A stretch of DNA of 64,000 bases from Polychytrium aggregatum. Taxonomy: Eukaryota > Chytridiomycota > Chytridiomycetes > Polychytriales. Positions 35,601 through 47,552 of the stretch are shown here, one piece after another. The position numbers and the translations under genes are program-made. The notes under the pieces are model-generated. The model was given only the letters and a program-made list of their open reading frames with translations. It did no database searches and was not told the DNA's origin. The stretch is taken from assembly GCF_025602895.1 (NCBI RefSeq), contig NW_026516354.1:30762-94761 (forward strand). The letters run 5' to 3'. Positions within the stretch are counted from its first letter, which is position 1, and each line of letters starts with the position of its first letter.

Positions 35601-38600
35601 ACGCTCAGGATCCCAAGGGGGCAACTTACTATCAAGCTCGCGCTCTTCCCAGCGCCGAGCGTCCTTCGTAACACCGCTCTGACCGCCGGTAATCAATCCG
35701 CTCTTGTGGATCACGGTTCCGTCGAGGGTGACGGCTTCGGCGCAATGTAAAAACATGAACGTCAACGGACACGTGGATGCCAACATGCTAGTGGACACAA
35801 GTGGACGCCAACATGCAAGTGCACACAAGTGGATGCAAGTGTGAGCGAGCGCCGTGCCGCGGTGGACATCCATACACCTTACCTTTCACATCCTCATTCT
35901 TGTCGTAACAGATCGATCGCGCCACCTCGAGGGTGTCGCAAACCAGTCCGCTTCCACAAACGTAGCGGAACACTCGCTCGTACTGCGGATCGAACTGGAT
36001 AATATCGATTGCCAATCGCGCCCCCTTTGCGAATGACCGATACTTTTCATTGATGGGCTTGGCAACGATCCCGTCGAGTGGCAAGAATGTACCCTGGCCA
36101 GCGCGCTGGTCTTTTAGATACTGTACCAGCCAAAGGAATGTCCAAATTGAGCCTTGGTTAACGCTCGCTCGCACAATGGGCGAATCTGACGAGGCCCTCA
36201 AGACACTCCAAACTCTGCATGCGCGCGCACTTGGTCACTCGCCCTGGCCCAGACCAGATCAGATCAGAGTTTGGACCCTGGGGCTTACCTTGATGCACTC
36301 GATCGCCGTCTTTTCGTCGTCCACGATGACGGCGTCGATGTTGCGCCCCAATATAATCGAAGCGGCAACGTCGTACTTTCGCTGTGTTGGCTTGCACAAG
36401 TCAACGACTCGTCCATGCACGCCTGGAAACAGCTGCCTCATGCCCTCGAGGCTCTGCTTGAACTTGCGCTCACGCTCGTTCTCGCGCTGATCGGTTCTTG
36501 CGTCCATGAGCTTCTGCATGGTGTCAGCCATCTTTTCATTCAGCTCGTTTTCGAGTTGCCTGTTGTGGTAGTGATACACGGCGACTGGGGTCAACCTGTT
36601 GTCGTCAACTCACAGCTAAGGCTCTGCTCCTGTCCAGCCCTGCCGATGGACCTACCACAACCGCCGGCGCTCCGATTGGGAGAACTCATAGTCCCGGCGG
36701 GTTTGCTCCAGTTCCCGCGTCTGGGTCACTAGATTATCTTGCAGCTGGTGATCGAATCGAAATCGAGTCTCGATTTAGTGTTTCGCTCATCGGGGGCAGC
36801 TCGAGACACTCGCTCCCAAGAGAGAGCAAAGCCGTGGCATCTGAGTCGTCCTTGACACACTTTTCTCGGCCAGTGTTTGAGCGGCACACTCTTCCCTGTC
36901 CATTCCGGTATCCTCGCTCCTCGATGTTCAAGGCTCTTTTCGCTGCCCCCGTGCACATACGTCGCGCTGCCGTTCTTGGAACTTTTCTTTTTCCTCGAGA
37001 AGCTGCTGGTGCCGAGCCTTGGCTGAATCAAGCTTGTCTTGAGTGCGCTTGATCGACTCGGTCAGTGACTTTTGCTGGCGCTTGAGAGAGTTGAGTTGCT
37101 GCTTCTCTGCAGCGGTCTTGGCGTCGGCTTCGTTGCGTCTAGATCAAGAGGCACGCATTGTCCATCAGATTAGCCTGCTGAATCTCTCTGCCATCCGGTC
37201 TGCCATCCGGTCTGCCACCTCACTGGAGTGGCGTCTACTCCGGAGAAGACAGGCGTCTTCGTACTTTTCTCGATATTCTGCTTGTGCGCGCTCGCTGATC
37301 TTCAGCGCTTTCCCCTTTTCGGATGACTTGAGCGACTCTATTGGGATGGGAAGCGACGATGGTTGTGTTCAGTGGCTGCGTCCTCAACGCGACTCAGCGC
37401 GGGCCGCCATGCGGCGGGTCTCTTTGGCTCCCACCTTCATATCGCATAATGGCCTTTTCGACGTCTTTGAGCTGCTTTTCGAGGTCCTTGACAACGTCAC
37501 TCTGCATCGAAGGATACAATCCATCCACATCCAGAATTAGCACAGCAGAACACGCTGCAGCCGTGTAAGCTGTGTCTAAAAGAGCGATCGTGATGATACA
37601 AGGCACAGCGCCACTTGCCTGCTTGGATAGATTGCCCTCGGTCTTGCTGAGATTCTCGCGGGTGTTGGCCAGTTTGCCGCGGATATGCAGGATTCTCTCG
37701 CCAATCTTGAGCAGCTGGGGTTTCTGTTCGTGCCCACGGATAAAAGATAGCCAAAGAGGGTTAGCGCCACTCGTCCCACAATCAGTAATGCGCCGAAGAG
37801 TAGTAGATGCTGTTGCATACAACGTCTCCCAACCTTGCTGTCGATCTGTCGAGTCTTGTCCTTGACAATCTTTTCGCATTTGAGTAGCTCCGCATTGACC
37901 TTGGCCTGCTTCTTCTTGGCATCCTTAAAGGCACGCTCGAGGCGATCCTATCCGCGGACGCAAAGGGGTAGTATTAGCATCGCGACCGAGCGGTGTCTCG
38001 GCTTGGATCCCCGGATCGCCATTGGCGCGCACCTGTGTTTCGTTAAAGTCGCCTGTCTTGGCCTGCTCCTCGCCGATTGCTTGCTCCATCTGGGTGACTT
38101 TGCCTTCCAGATGAAAGAGCTTCCAGAGGAAGTGAGTGGTGAGCAGCTTGGCCTGTAAACCAGAGCGAGATTGAAACCGTGCAAGGTACAAATACGTTAG
38201 TGGCAGGACACCCAGCTCTTTCCGCCAATTTCAAGCTGGGTGTTGTGCTGATGGCAATCGGAAGAAGGATGAGCAACCAAGTTCCTAATCAATTGCATTG
38301 AACTTTGATCCAATGATGCACGCACCCTCTGGCTCTGGAGTCGCTCGTATTTCTCTGCCTCGTCTTTCTGCTCACGGAACTGTTTCATCTCTGCAGTCAC
38401 GCCGCGCTTCTTGTTGAAGTTTTGCGTCGAATTCTCGGTCGCTCGCTCCTGAACTGCCTTGAGCTCCTCGTACTCTTTCTTGAACTCGAGGGATCTAGGA
38501 GGTGCGACAGAGGTCAACCCGCGGACCAGGCTGAGTCGCACGCTGCCAGATGCTCGACTAATTGCTTTCTCTCGACATGCTATCGCGCTGCCAGAGTCAT

Positions 38601-39518
38601 GCTCACCCGCTGATCTGCTCAATGAGCCGGGTCAGGTCCTTGGACGACTGCGAAGCAATCGCTTCAATGTCTCCCTAACAGCCGAGTGGTGCGATGCAGT
38701 GTGGGCATTATAGTCTCGCATATATGGCTGCTCAGATCTGATCCAAACGGGTGCATCGGATTCCATCACCGCTCTGCGACCCTGTGCGCCCCCCTCACCT
38801 GGAAAACGAGAAAGTTGCGAGCCTTGACCAGGATATTTTCCAGCTCCAGGGTCTTGAGATATACATCGACGCTGACGACACGGTTGTTGATCCGATACTG
38901 ACTGCCTGACGATGAAATACTATTGGCGACCCCAGCGAGTCAGTGTCGCAGCCAGCAGCAGCATAGTGGACCGCACTGTCCCCTCCCCGTTCGACAATAG
39001 GGCGACTGCATTGGACCTGGTATGGTCGACTGGGAACGCACCTGCGGGAAAAGGTGACCTCGGTGCCGTCATCCTGTCGATAGACAGCTGTCACCGATGC
39101 TGTCTTGGGACGGACATTTTCCACTTCATCGCTGTCCTCGTCATCGCCACTGCGGCCCTCGTCGTCTTCGTGCTCCTCGGGGCCTCTGGTGTAGATGAGC
39201 TCGCGGAGCTGTTGCGAGCGCAGCTGTTGCGACTTGATGCCGAGAACAAACGAGATGGCGTCCATCAGATTGGACTTGCCTACGGAGCTTAAAATCAGTG
39301 GTTCTGCCAATGGTTTGATGCAAATGGAGCAGCACACAAAGGCAGCAGCGAGGCATCTCTCGCCCGAGCTCTCTCTGGTTCGGATGGCCCTGCAGGCCGC
39401 CTGACTCACCAGCTCCGTTGGGTCCGATCACAGACGTGAAGCTGCTGAACGGACCGATGGTCTGCTTGCCCCTGTAGGACTTGAAATTCTCCAGATCGAT
39501 GCGAACGAGTCGTCCCAT
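32616..39518 (-). CDS. SMC1: Cohesin subunit SMC1
   Basis: Nuclear ATPase of the cohesin ring. Twenty-five exons sum to 3762 nt, 1253 residues. Exons: 39518-39410, 39279-39042, 38919-38799, 38674-38607, 38494-38326, 38152-38033, 37947-37834, 37723-37619, 37501-37435, 37337-37265, 37138-36961, 36744-36656, 36559-36289, 36120-35883, 35734-35630, 35515-35376, 35281-34983, 34713-34428, 34296-34174, 34053-33931, 33784-33687, 33577-33470, 33337-33214, 33100-32976, 32886-32616. Features: Walker A GPNGAGKSN at 32-40; coiled coils; hinge ([35 protein letters not shown]); signature LSGGEKTV near 1146; Walker [19 protein letters not shown]1 rather than SMC3 by [15 protein letters not shown] and the hinge. 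An acidic insert ([18 protein letters not shown]) interrupts the N-terminal head. The intron after 37619 has a GC donor. Confidence 0.96.
33372..33448. repeat. Hexanucleotide repeats inside an SMC1 intron
   Basis: CACCAT units change into CATCTC units on the plus strand (GGTGAT/GGAGAT in the sense of SMC1). The array fills most of the intron between 33470 and 33337 and ends about 20 bases from the splice donor. Confidence 0.9.
37502..37618 (-). other. GC-AG intron in SMC1
   Basis: The exon ends ...TCCAAGCAG and the intron starts GCAAGT, the standard consensus for GC donors (AG|GCAAGT). The next exon begins after GATGCAG and the frame [14 protein letters not shown] is continuous in a coiled coil. 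No GT donor nearby keeps the frame. Confidence 0.8.
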
Positions 39519-39918
39519 GGTCGCTGCTGCTCTGGTCGGTGCGCTTGTAGGCGGCTTGATCGAAGCAAGCCGTGCGGGGGGAGATGCGGGGCTGGGTGAG
39601 CCGTCCTGGGGCCGCCCAACATGCCTCGCTCTGCGAAGCCAGTTCGAGCCAGCGCGCGGTTCGAGTCTGCATTTGCCCAAATAAGGCAAGATTCATCGCT
39701 GCAAAGCGCGGCACAACTCCAGGATCGCGGCCTGCATTCGGAGCTCTGGACAACATTCGCCAGCCGGACGGGGTCTCGCTGCGACTTTGCCCAAGTTCGG
39801 TCAATAGTGCAGATCCGGCATTTTGACCCCCGAGAGCCGCAGAGTGCCTTGGAAACGCATCGCCCCGCACACCGCTGCCTCGACGCTTCGCACACTGCCG
39901 CCCAAATTGCGTGCCAGG
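39519..39918. promoter_or_regulatory. Shared divergent promoter of SMC1 and CDC6
   Basis: Exactly 400 bases separate the two start codons. The region is GC-rich with no TATA box. No ACGCGT (MCB) or CACGAAA (SCB) element is present; a GGAAACGC word near 39850 is the closest G1/S-like sequence. Co-regulation is inferred from layout and from both genes acting at S phase. Confidence 0.5.
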
Positions 39919-42646
39919 ATGGCCAGAAGCGCTGATACCAGGAAACGAGTCCGAGAAGAAGATCCAAAGGATGAGCACAATGTCTCGGTGTGCTGTGCCG
40001 TCAGCAAGTCTGGCGACGAGAACGCATCAGCCCAAGATACCCCCGTACGGCGAAAGAGCTCCCGGATCGCCGGAAGGGCCGTGGTCGCCGAGACCAGCCC
40101 AAAGAGTCGCCAACGCCGCCTGTCGCCCGTCTGCGAGGTTCCCCGCTCGCCGCACCGCAAGCCCCTCGGCTCTGCAAATGGTATGATGTGTTGATGCTGT
40201 GTCGATGATATACCCGTCACATCTTTGACAGCCACCGCATGGACTTGTGCACGGCATGCACATGCTTGGTACTGGCTTTGCGCAGATACCTATCGTAGTT
40301 GCCAGTGGATCGGCCACTGACTCTGTCGATGCGTCTGGAATATCTCTACCCAATAGGCCGGCTCAACTCCAAAGCACAAGGCTCGCCCTCCCGGAGCCCC
40401 CCAGCCGACGATGAGCCGCGGACGCCAAAGTCGGTCAGAAAGCCATCCGATATTTCGCCAAAGCCCTGCCCGGCGACCCCACGCACTCCGACGCAGATCT
40501 ATCTAGCCGGCAAATCCATCTTTCGCAGATGTGCCACCCCATCGCGGCTCATCGGGCGAGAACATGAACGCAGCGCGCTGAGCCAGTTCTGGAGCGATCA
40601 TGTTCTTGCTGGCGTGGCCGGCTCGCTCTATATCTCGGGCTACCCTGGGACTGGCAAGACCGCGCTCGTCGAGGAGATCATGCGAGAAATGCATCCGCAG
40701 TATGCCAAGGTACAGAGTCGAGTGCTCGCTGGCTGTTCCGACAGTGCCATATCTATGCGTCTCGGCCATCACCGCATACATGGCGTAGCTTGGAGCCAGC
40801 AACGCATCCCGCTGGCCTCGGCACACTTGATCTCGCTGCAACCGACCCACACCCCTGCGCTCATATTTCACGGGGATCGCCTCACAGTTGCCACACAAGG
40901 TCGAGGTCATCAAGCTGAACTGCATGACCATCAAGGACCCGAAGCAAATCTACTCCAAGCTCGTGTTCCAAATGGAGAAGGAGGCGTGTCCATACAAGGG
41001 CGCACTCGACCGGCTGGAAGCATTGTTCATTTCCAAAAAGACATCATCCAAACCCAAAGCCAAGTCCAAACCGACACTCTTGTAAGTCGCCAAACCCCTG
41101 CCATTGCCACCCGTCCTTTCCAACTTTGATAAACACTCTCGCCGAACCGTCCGTCGGACCGACATCACCCCCAAACGAGGAAGATCCACTCGTAACTTTT
41201 GATTTTCCACAGCTTAGTCATCCTGGACGAGATCGACCACTTGCTCACTGGCGACCAGGAGGTGCTGTACAAGCTTTTTGAGTGGCCCACGCTCAAATCA
41301 TCCAGCCTGGTGCTGCTTGGAATCGCCAACGCATTGGATATGACCAATCGCTTTCTACCGCGGCTCAAGGCCAAGAACTGTGAGTGTCATTGATATGCGC
41401 GTGCTCTCTGCACCGTGAATCGGTTCGGTGCCGTGCCGACGCTGCCGCTTGCTGCCTATCCACGGGTGCTTCCCTTCTTGGGCTGGGCACTGACATACCC
41501 ACGCTACTCGGCCATCAGGTGAGCCAGAGCTTCTCAACTTCAATCCATATGACCATCCGGAGATCACCAAGATCATCCGCGCGCGTCTCGAGTCGCTGGT
41601 GGATCTGGATGAGCTCGGTGATGACAGTCCGGCCCCGCGAGAATATGTTCCGGGCGGCCACTCGACGGCGCTGAAGCCATTCCCTGCTATCCCAGGCAGT
41701 GCTCCCACGGCTCTGTCAGCTCCTTCAGTGACGTTCCCGCTGATGCACACCAATGCGATCGAGGTCTTGGCCCGTAAAGTCGCTGGTACCGGTGACCTGC
41801 GCAAAGCTCTTGATGTGTGTCGGTAGGTTTGTCGTTCCCAGCTCAATCGACCGCCTCATGAAAATCGGCGATGATCTTGCGATGCATACGAACTTTCCTC
41901 GGCTCATGCTGGCAACTAACCGATCGATCCATCGATCAATTCCGTAACGGACAAACCACAGACAAGCGATCGAGATTGTCGAAAACGAAACACGCGCCAA
42001 GGCCGCGGACCAGCCAGAAAAGCCTGATTCGGCCTTGGCCCTCGATATGGAGGCACCTGTCGAGTCGCTCGATGCACTGCCCAAGGTCACCGTGGCGCAC
42101 GTACTCAAGGCAGCCATCAACGCCTTTGGCTCTCCAATCGTGGCCAAAATCAAAGCGCTGAACTCGCAGCAGAAGGTGGTGCTGTGCGCATGTATGATGC
42201 TGGAGTCGGAGCGGAAGGCCGAGTCCACCGTCGGAACAGTAAGTCGATTGGAGCGCCTCGCGCTCAAGCATCGGAGGCATCGACTCTTGAGTTGTTTCCA
42301 GCCCATGTACTCGCGAGTCGCCGGCGGACGCAGTTCAATGACCTTTCTGTGTCTTCACATTCCTCCCGGGTCGGCTCCCGTTGGAATACAGATCAACGAT
42401 CGATACATAGAACTGTGTCGCAACAGCAACTCGCTGTTTACTCCAGTCACGGCTTCTGAGTTTCGGGATTTGCTCTCGAACCTCGAGTCCAATGGTCTGA
42501 TTGCATGCAGCGCCTCCAAGGCAACCGACCGAAACCGTAAGGTAAACATCAATGTGTCCATCGACGAGGTCTGTTCCGGGATCGCCGACATTTCGATTCT
42601 GGCAGCTCTGATGGATGACTTTGTGGAGAAGAATAAAAGTACATAG
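39919..42646 (+). CDS. CDC6: Replication licensing factor Cdc6
   Basis: AAA+ ATPase that loads MCM helicase at ORC-bound origins. Seven exons (39919-40180, 40357-40709, 40900-41081, 41213-41379, 41519-41822, 41962-42238, 42392-42646) total 1800 nt, 599 residues. The N-terminus is basic and disordered with many SP/TP sites (RSPHRK, CPATPRTPTQIY), suggesting CDK control. Walker A is GYPGTGKT (182-189), Walker B LVILDEIDHLL (Asp271/Glu272), sensor 1 LLGIANALDMTNRFLPRL, sensor 2 GDLRKALDVCRQAIEI. A C-terminal winged helix ends with EFRDLLSNLESNGLI. Relatedness to ORC1 is close, but there is no BAH domain and the wH pattern and short length favour Cdc6. For the last exon, the acceptor before 42392 was preferred over one near 42300 because it restores a standard winged-helix start. 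Confidence 0.93.
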
Positions 42647-42936
42647 ACCGGGTGCTGCCTGCGACAGCGGTCTGCATCCTCTGATATCCCTTGCTGTGAA
42701 ATGAGCCGGCGCAGCAGTGGCAGGACCGCCGGCCACAGGGTGCAGTTGCAAACGGCGGGCTTTATTGTGTCGGTGCGGTGTTGCCATACTGAGAGCTGGG
42801 GCCTGTCATCCAGACAAACGAGGAGGGCCTATTATGACGGCCAGAGCAGAGCGGGATGAGGACGGAGCGCGGCTTGGTTCACGCGGATGTCGGCGACGGC
42901 GAGATACCGAAATAGTTTGGCGCCTGGCGAATCGGT

Positions 42937-45900
42937 TCACATGGTAAAGGCGGCATCGCCATACTCCCCCTGTTCGCTGACAACAGCACCGTTGAGCGAA
43001 TAGCTCAGCTTGAATCTGACCCGAAGAGGCTCCTGTCCATCGAAGTGAGTGCGTGAGTGAGTGCGTGAGTGAGTGCGTGAGTGAGTGCGTGAGTGAGTGT
43101 GTGAGTGAGTGCGCGAGTGGGCCGAGTCTATCGCAATGCCCCCCTGAAGGTTCGAGCAAGTCATCCGAACCTTGGTTGGGTTGGAGATCTTCAGATTCTG
43201 CGTGACCTGCGCCATGTTCAGTGGCGCGATCACTTGCCCCGACAGCGGATCCATTTGGAGAACCATTGCCTGAGCCAAAGCGGGCCAAAGTGTTCAGTAG
43301 CGATTCGTGGCCATCCATAAAGTCGACACCGGCCAGAGCATATCGATTCTCCGCATTCGCGCCTCAGTACTCCTCACCTTGGGCAGTGCCAGTTGGAAGT
43401 TGAGATCGGCCATGGGAACGGGCGTGGTGTTGATGAACACCAGCTGCGACAGCCATCCGTTGTCTTTCCAGAGCAACTTCATATGAACCTGGATGCCGTT
43501 CTTGTTGAAGATGACGACTGGATGATCGCCAACCGACCGGCGTCAGTGACTCGCAGACGATTTGCATCATGCCTCGCTGCACCGGGCAATCACAGTGACC
43601 GCGGCAACGCAGCAGTGACGTATGCGCATCGCATCTCATTCGTACCTTCTCGCTTCTGAGCCTGAGTCGGGCTGACGGGCGAGACCGCTTTGATTGTGGA
43701 GTGTCAGCTCAGCCGTTACGAGTCGTGCTGACGCATATCATATCCGTGGCGAGACGCTTAGCGTGGTCGGCTTACCGTTCTGGACAGGCGAGGTCTTGCC
43801 AGGTGTGCCTGGAACTTGAAATCGAAAGCCATTCGGTGGAGATATCAGCAAAGCGATGGATTCCATTAAAACACCATCACATGCTTTAGATTCTATCAGA
43901 GATACAGTCTCGACCTACCCCCAAATTGAGCGAAGCCTGGGATCGCTTGGGCTGGCTGAAACGTCCCCGAGCCACTGCTGGACAAACCAGCCGTCCCTGG
44001 GAAGCCTGCAGCTGCGCCCAGGGTGTTGCCTGCCAGAGTTGCTCCCTGACCAAAACCATGTACCGACGGCTGGCTCAACGCAGGAAGAGTCGATGGTTGG
44101 GCGAGCGGCGCAAGCCCGATAAACGATGCTAGGTACAGACGCGATAGTGTGGATCAGCATACTGCAGGGCATGGATGGTCGTGTGGTCATTCTGGCGCCA
44201 TCAACGCAACTCACCGCCTGTAGACGAAGCAAACGGATTCACTGCGGCACTGGAATGGGCAGATGGAGCCTGAAATTCATCATCCGATTAGCGGACAGGC
44301 TCGGCCAGGTATACGGCGACGACAGCGACGACAACAACGACAGCGACGACAGCGACGACGACAGGCGCTGTCTTGGGGCTCTTCGTTACCGCAAAGTTCA
44401 AGTTGGAGAGATCGTCGAGCAGGTCTGAGTGGGGCAGTGAAGATAGCCGTCAGCTCAGTGGAGACACAGTTGCATCAGCCAGAAAGCCATGGCCTCGGCT
44501 CCTTTTGCTTACTGTTTCCCGGGGGCTTGGAAGCCGCCGCTGTACCAGTCGAAAGACCAAAGTTGACGACAGCCGGCAGCTCGGACGCATCGAGATCGAT
44601 CAAGTTGATGGGACCAGTCTGAGGAGACACAACAGGCCTCTTCGCAGAAGCAGCGCCAGTCGAGGGCGTGGGACTTGCTGGGTTGGTTTTACTGAGCCAG
44701 CACCACAAATGGTGAGCACAGATCGCGGATGATGTCTCGAGCAATGTATCCGTTGATGACAATCGGCCGCTGCTGCCCCAGAAGCATGCCGGCGCAGTCA
44801 ACTTACGCAACCGACTTGCCGCTCTTGAAGTCTTCGTACTTGGCAATGACGGTGTTGATCAAGTCATTCAGCTCCAAGAGTCGTTCTGAGATTCCGGGTT
44901 CAGTTAGTAATCGGCGCCTCGTCTGAGGGGTCGCTGGTTAAAGACCGATTGGCACAGCCTACCCATCCTGTCCTCCTCTTCGCCGCTCGAAACAAGGCTC
45001 TGGATTCGAGTTTGTGCCGACTTTGATGATCCAAAGAGTTCCTGCAGCGCATATGCATTTGCCGCCCGCTTGGTTAGGACGTATGGTCGACATCGACATC
45101 GACATCGACTGGGGGGGGGTGTCTGCAGCCGGCTCGGTGGTATCGCTGCCGGATCGAACGGCCCAAAATGGCCGCTGCTGCTCACCTCGATTGTCGAATC
45201 GTGCTTGAAGCGCTCCTCGGACGTCTTGCCATTGAGCATGTCGTTCAAGAGATGCACGCGTTGCTCGATACGATCGAGCTCCTCGTTAACCTCCTTCTTG
45301 TAGTCCGGGCGCTTCTCCAAATCCTGGTTCGCCACAAGACAGGTGCTCGTCAGCTGTTGGACAAGCTGACAGACGGACCGAGCACGGATGCAGTGCGGAC
45401 GCGGTGGGAAAGTATGCCCCCGCCGGACGAGCTCAAGTGGCATGATCTGTGGGAGCTGCACGATGGATCTCACGCCGCCGGAGGGTGACACCGATCAGAA
45501 ACGAATGCGCCTGAAGCTTACGTAGCCAGCCATAACCTTCATCAAGTCGTTGGCCTGTTCGAGAGCGGCTGGTGTACCAACGCGAAGAAGCTCCTCGAGT
45601 TTCTAGACCACCCACGTTGATTAATCTCGGATCAGCGGATATCATCGTTTGGTGATCATGATTTCAAGCGGCAGTTGGGACTCTTACCGCACCCTGGGCG
45701 ATTCGGTCTTCTTCCTCAAGTTCCCTCTCTGTTTTGAAAACCTGAGCGTGAGGCAGGTCAGTGCCACAGCAGCGGAAGAGCATCGTTGCGATACAGCGAA
45801 ATCATTGTGGCTAGCGCCGCTTGGGGCACCCGCACCTCTGGGGGATTCAGCACAGCGGCATCTGGAGCAACAGCTGGGAAGCGGTAGCCTGGATGCAATA

Positions 45901-47152
45901 GAGGCAAACAGTCAGAATTGGTGCAGACACGACTTGTTGTGCTGCTTGTGCACATGCGTCTCTTGAGCACCAGCTGTAATGGAAACCGCCTACCTTTGAA
46001 GGACAGAAGCCGGTACATATCGTTGATGTGGACAAAGTCGTCCTTGTAGCGAGAAGTGACGCAGAGAGTTGCATTCCATTGTTGGATGAGCTCCAGGATG
46101 CGATATTGGACCTGGGTGACGTTCTGGGCGTGCCAGGGAGCGAGGAAGGTGTATTAGTGCAGGCGTAGGCCCTGCTGATATCCGAGCCCACGAAGAGCAG
46201 GCAAGCTCTGTGATCCAGGCAAGCGGGGGGGGGCATATTGGCATCCCTCCACAGGCGGGATCGGTGGCAACGGATCAGGAATCGGTGTCTTGTCTTCCCC
46301 CGACGAAATCCGTTGGTGGGGGGGGGCTTCCCTTACCACAGGTCGCTCGGGAAATCGCCGGACCAGCTCGTTGAGAAACTCCTTCGTCGAGATGATCAAA
46401 TGGAACGGGTATCCACAGTTTTTGACGCAGTTGTCGAGAAGCTGTTGGTCGAATCGTGCAAGGACAGAAAGGTCAATGGGACTTGAACGATGCCACAGCC
46501 CAAGACGCATCTTGCACAGGGGCTGCCACTGTATTAGCGTGGCCATCGAAATTGCCTCGTGGGCAAGCCACCAAATCGCACTCGAGGGCGAATCGGCAAC
46601 GGAACCCACCGTCAGAGCAAGAAGAGCCGTATGGCTGGATCGACCATTGACATTACGCACGATGGCGGACGCGGCCTCTCGGGAGCTGGAGTGAGGGGTT
46701 GCAGCAACAGAAGATCCGGGCGGCGAGGCAGTTGTTATTACGATGATTACCCGGGCAACGGGGTTTTGAGTGGTCATCCAACCGCCGCCGATGGTGCCCG
46801 AGACGGAGCCACAGGAGCCGCCTCCCAACTTACGCAGATTTCTTGCGGTTGATCACGTCGACGATTTCCAGGTTCAGGGACAGATTCGGCTGGTGGTTGA
46901 TCTCATCGCAGGCCTGGTCTGTGGGTTAGATGTGTCAATGCAAGAGAGACAGGAAGGGAAGCGAAGAGGGCATTGTTTGCCACTTTAGCAGCCGTCGTCG
47001 GCGAGGGCCGCGGTGCTGATGGGATGCAGCCGCCATGGACGTTTCAGGCTCTGGTGGATGACGGAGTGATCGTCCCGACGACGATCGAGCGCCGCGGGGG
47101 AGCCGACATAGACGGTACCTATCATCTGCTCCAAGGACATAAACGTCGCCAT
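42937..47152 (-). CDS. GGA1: GGA-type clathrin adaptor (VHS-GAT-GAE)
   Basis: ARF-dependent adaptor for trans-Golgi to endosome sorting. Twenty exons total 1791 nt, 596 residues, typical for GGAs. Exons: 47152-47119, 46918-46834, 46685-46610, 46441-46337, 46111-45994, 45888-45836, 45741-45688, 45602-45522, 45323-45186, 45041-44963, 44885-44807, 44691-44513, 44424-44390, 44269-44215, 44128-43919, 43808-43776, 43687-43646, 43517-43378, 43269-43171, 43032-42937. VHS domain: QACDEINHQPNLSLNLEIVD, CVKNCGYPFHLIIS, EFLNELVRRFPERP. GAT domain: ANDLMKVMAGY, ELDRIEQRVHLLNDML. The hinge contains INLIDLDASELP and LLDDLSNL, possible clathrin-box-like sites, and a Gly/Ser/Phe-rich stretch. The GAE ear runs from VVIFNKNGIQVHMKLLWKDN to PLRVRFKLSYSLNG. 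Several exons are under 60 nt. Confidence 0.94.
43045..43119. repeat. 12-bp tandem repeat in the last GGA intron
   Basis: About six units of GTGAGTGAGTGC on the plus strand (GCACTCACTCAC in the sense of GGA) occupy more than half of the last intron. Confidence 0.9.
44318..44372. repeat. GACGACAGC-type repeat in a GGA intron
   Basis: Imperfect units of ACGACAGCG/ACGACAACA lie in the 120-nt intron between exons ending 44390 and starting 44269. Confidence 0.7.
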
Positions 47153-47552
47153 GGCTGCGGTTGTCGTTGCGGTTGCGGCTCTAGAGGAACGGGAGGGCAG
47201 ATGGGGCACAAGCGGATGTCGGCGGTGCGGTTGGGGTGCAAGGAGGGCTGGACTGACAAGGGTGCTCGCGCCTGAAGTCGGACGCGAGGGGCGGTTCGCA
47301 AGCAGCAGAGATGGTTGCTTGGACCAGCCCGCGAGAGCAGACGAGGGCATCGGATGATGTCTGCGCTGCTGGTCGATGTGATTGGCCGAGAGATATCGAC
47401 CGGCCTGGGTCGGGGAGCCTGTCTATCATTGCCTGTGCTGCATGCTGTCCGCGCTGACGACCATTTGGACACACTTGGCTGGCACAGAAGCAAGACGACC
47501 CACACCCACTGCAAGTTAGTCTGGACCACCTGTTTCTCACCACAGACTGTCT
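47153..47552. other. Short intergenic region between GGA and RINT1 genes
   Basis: 400 bases between the GGA start and the RINT1 stop on the same strand. It should hold the RINT1 3' end and the GGA promoter. No clear TATA box or other feature is seen. Confidence 0.5.

Noticed and set aside
39640-39667. GGTTCGAGTC, a tRNA B-box-like sequence between SMC1 and CDC6
   Set aside because: No matching A box, acceptor stem or cloverleaf could be built around it.
39519-39918. MCB/SCB cell-cycle boxes in the SMC1-CDC6 promoter
   Set aside because: I looked for ACGCGT and CACGAAA on both strands and found none.
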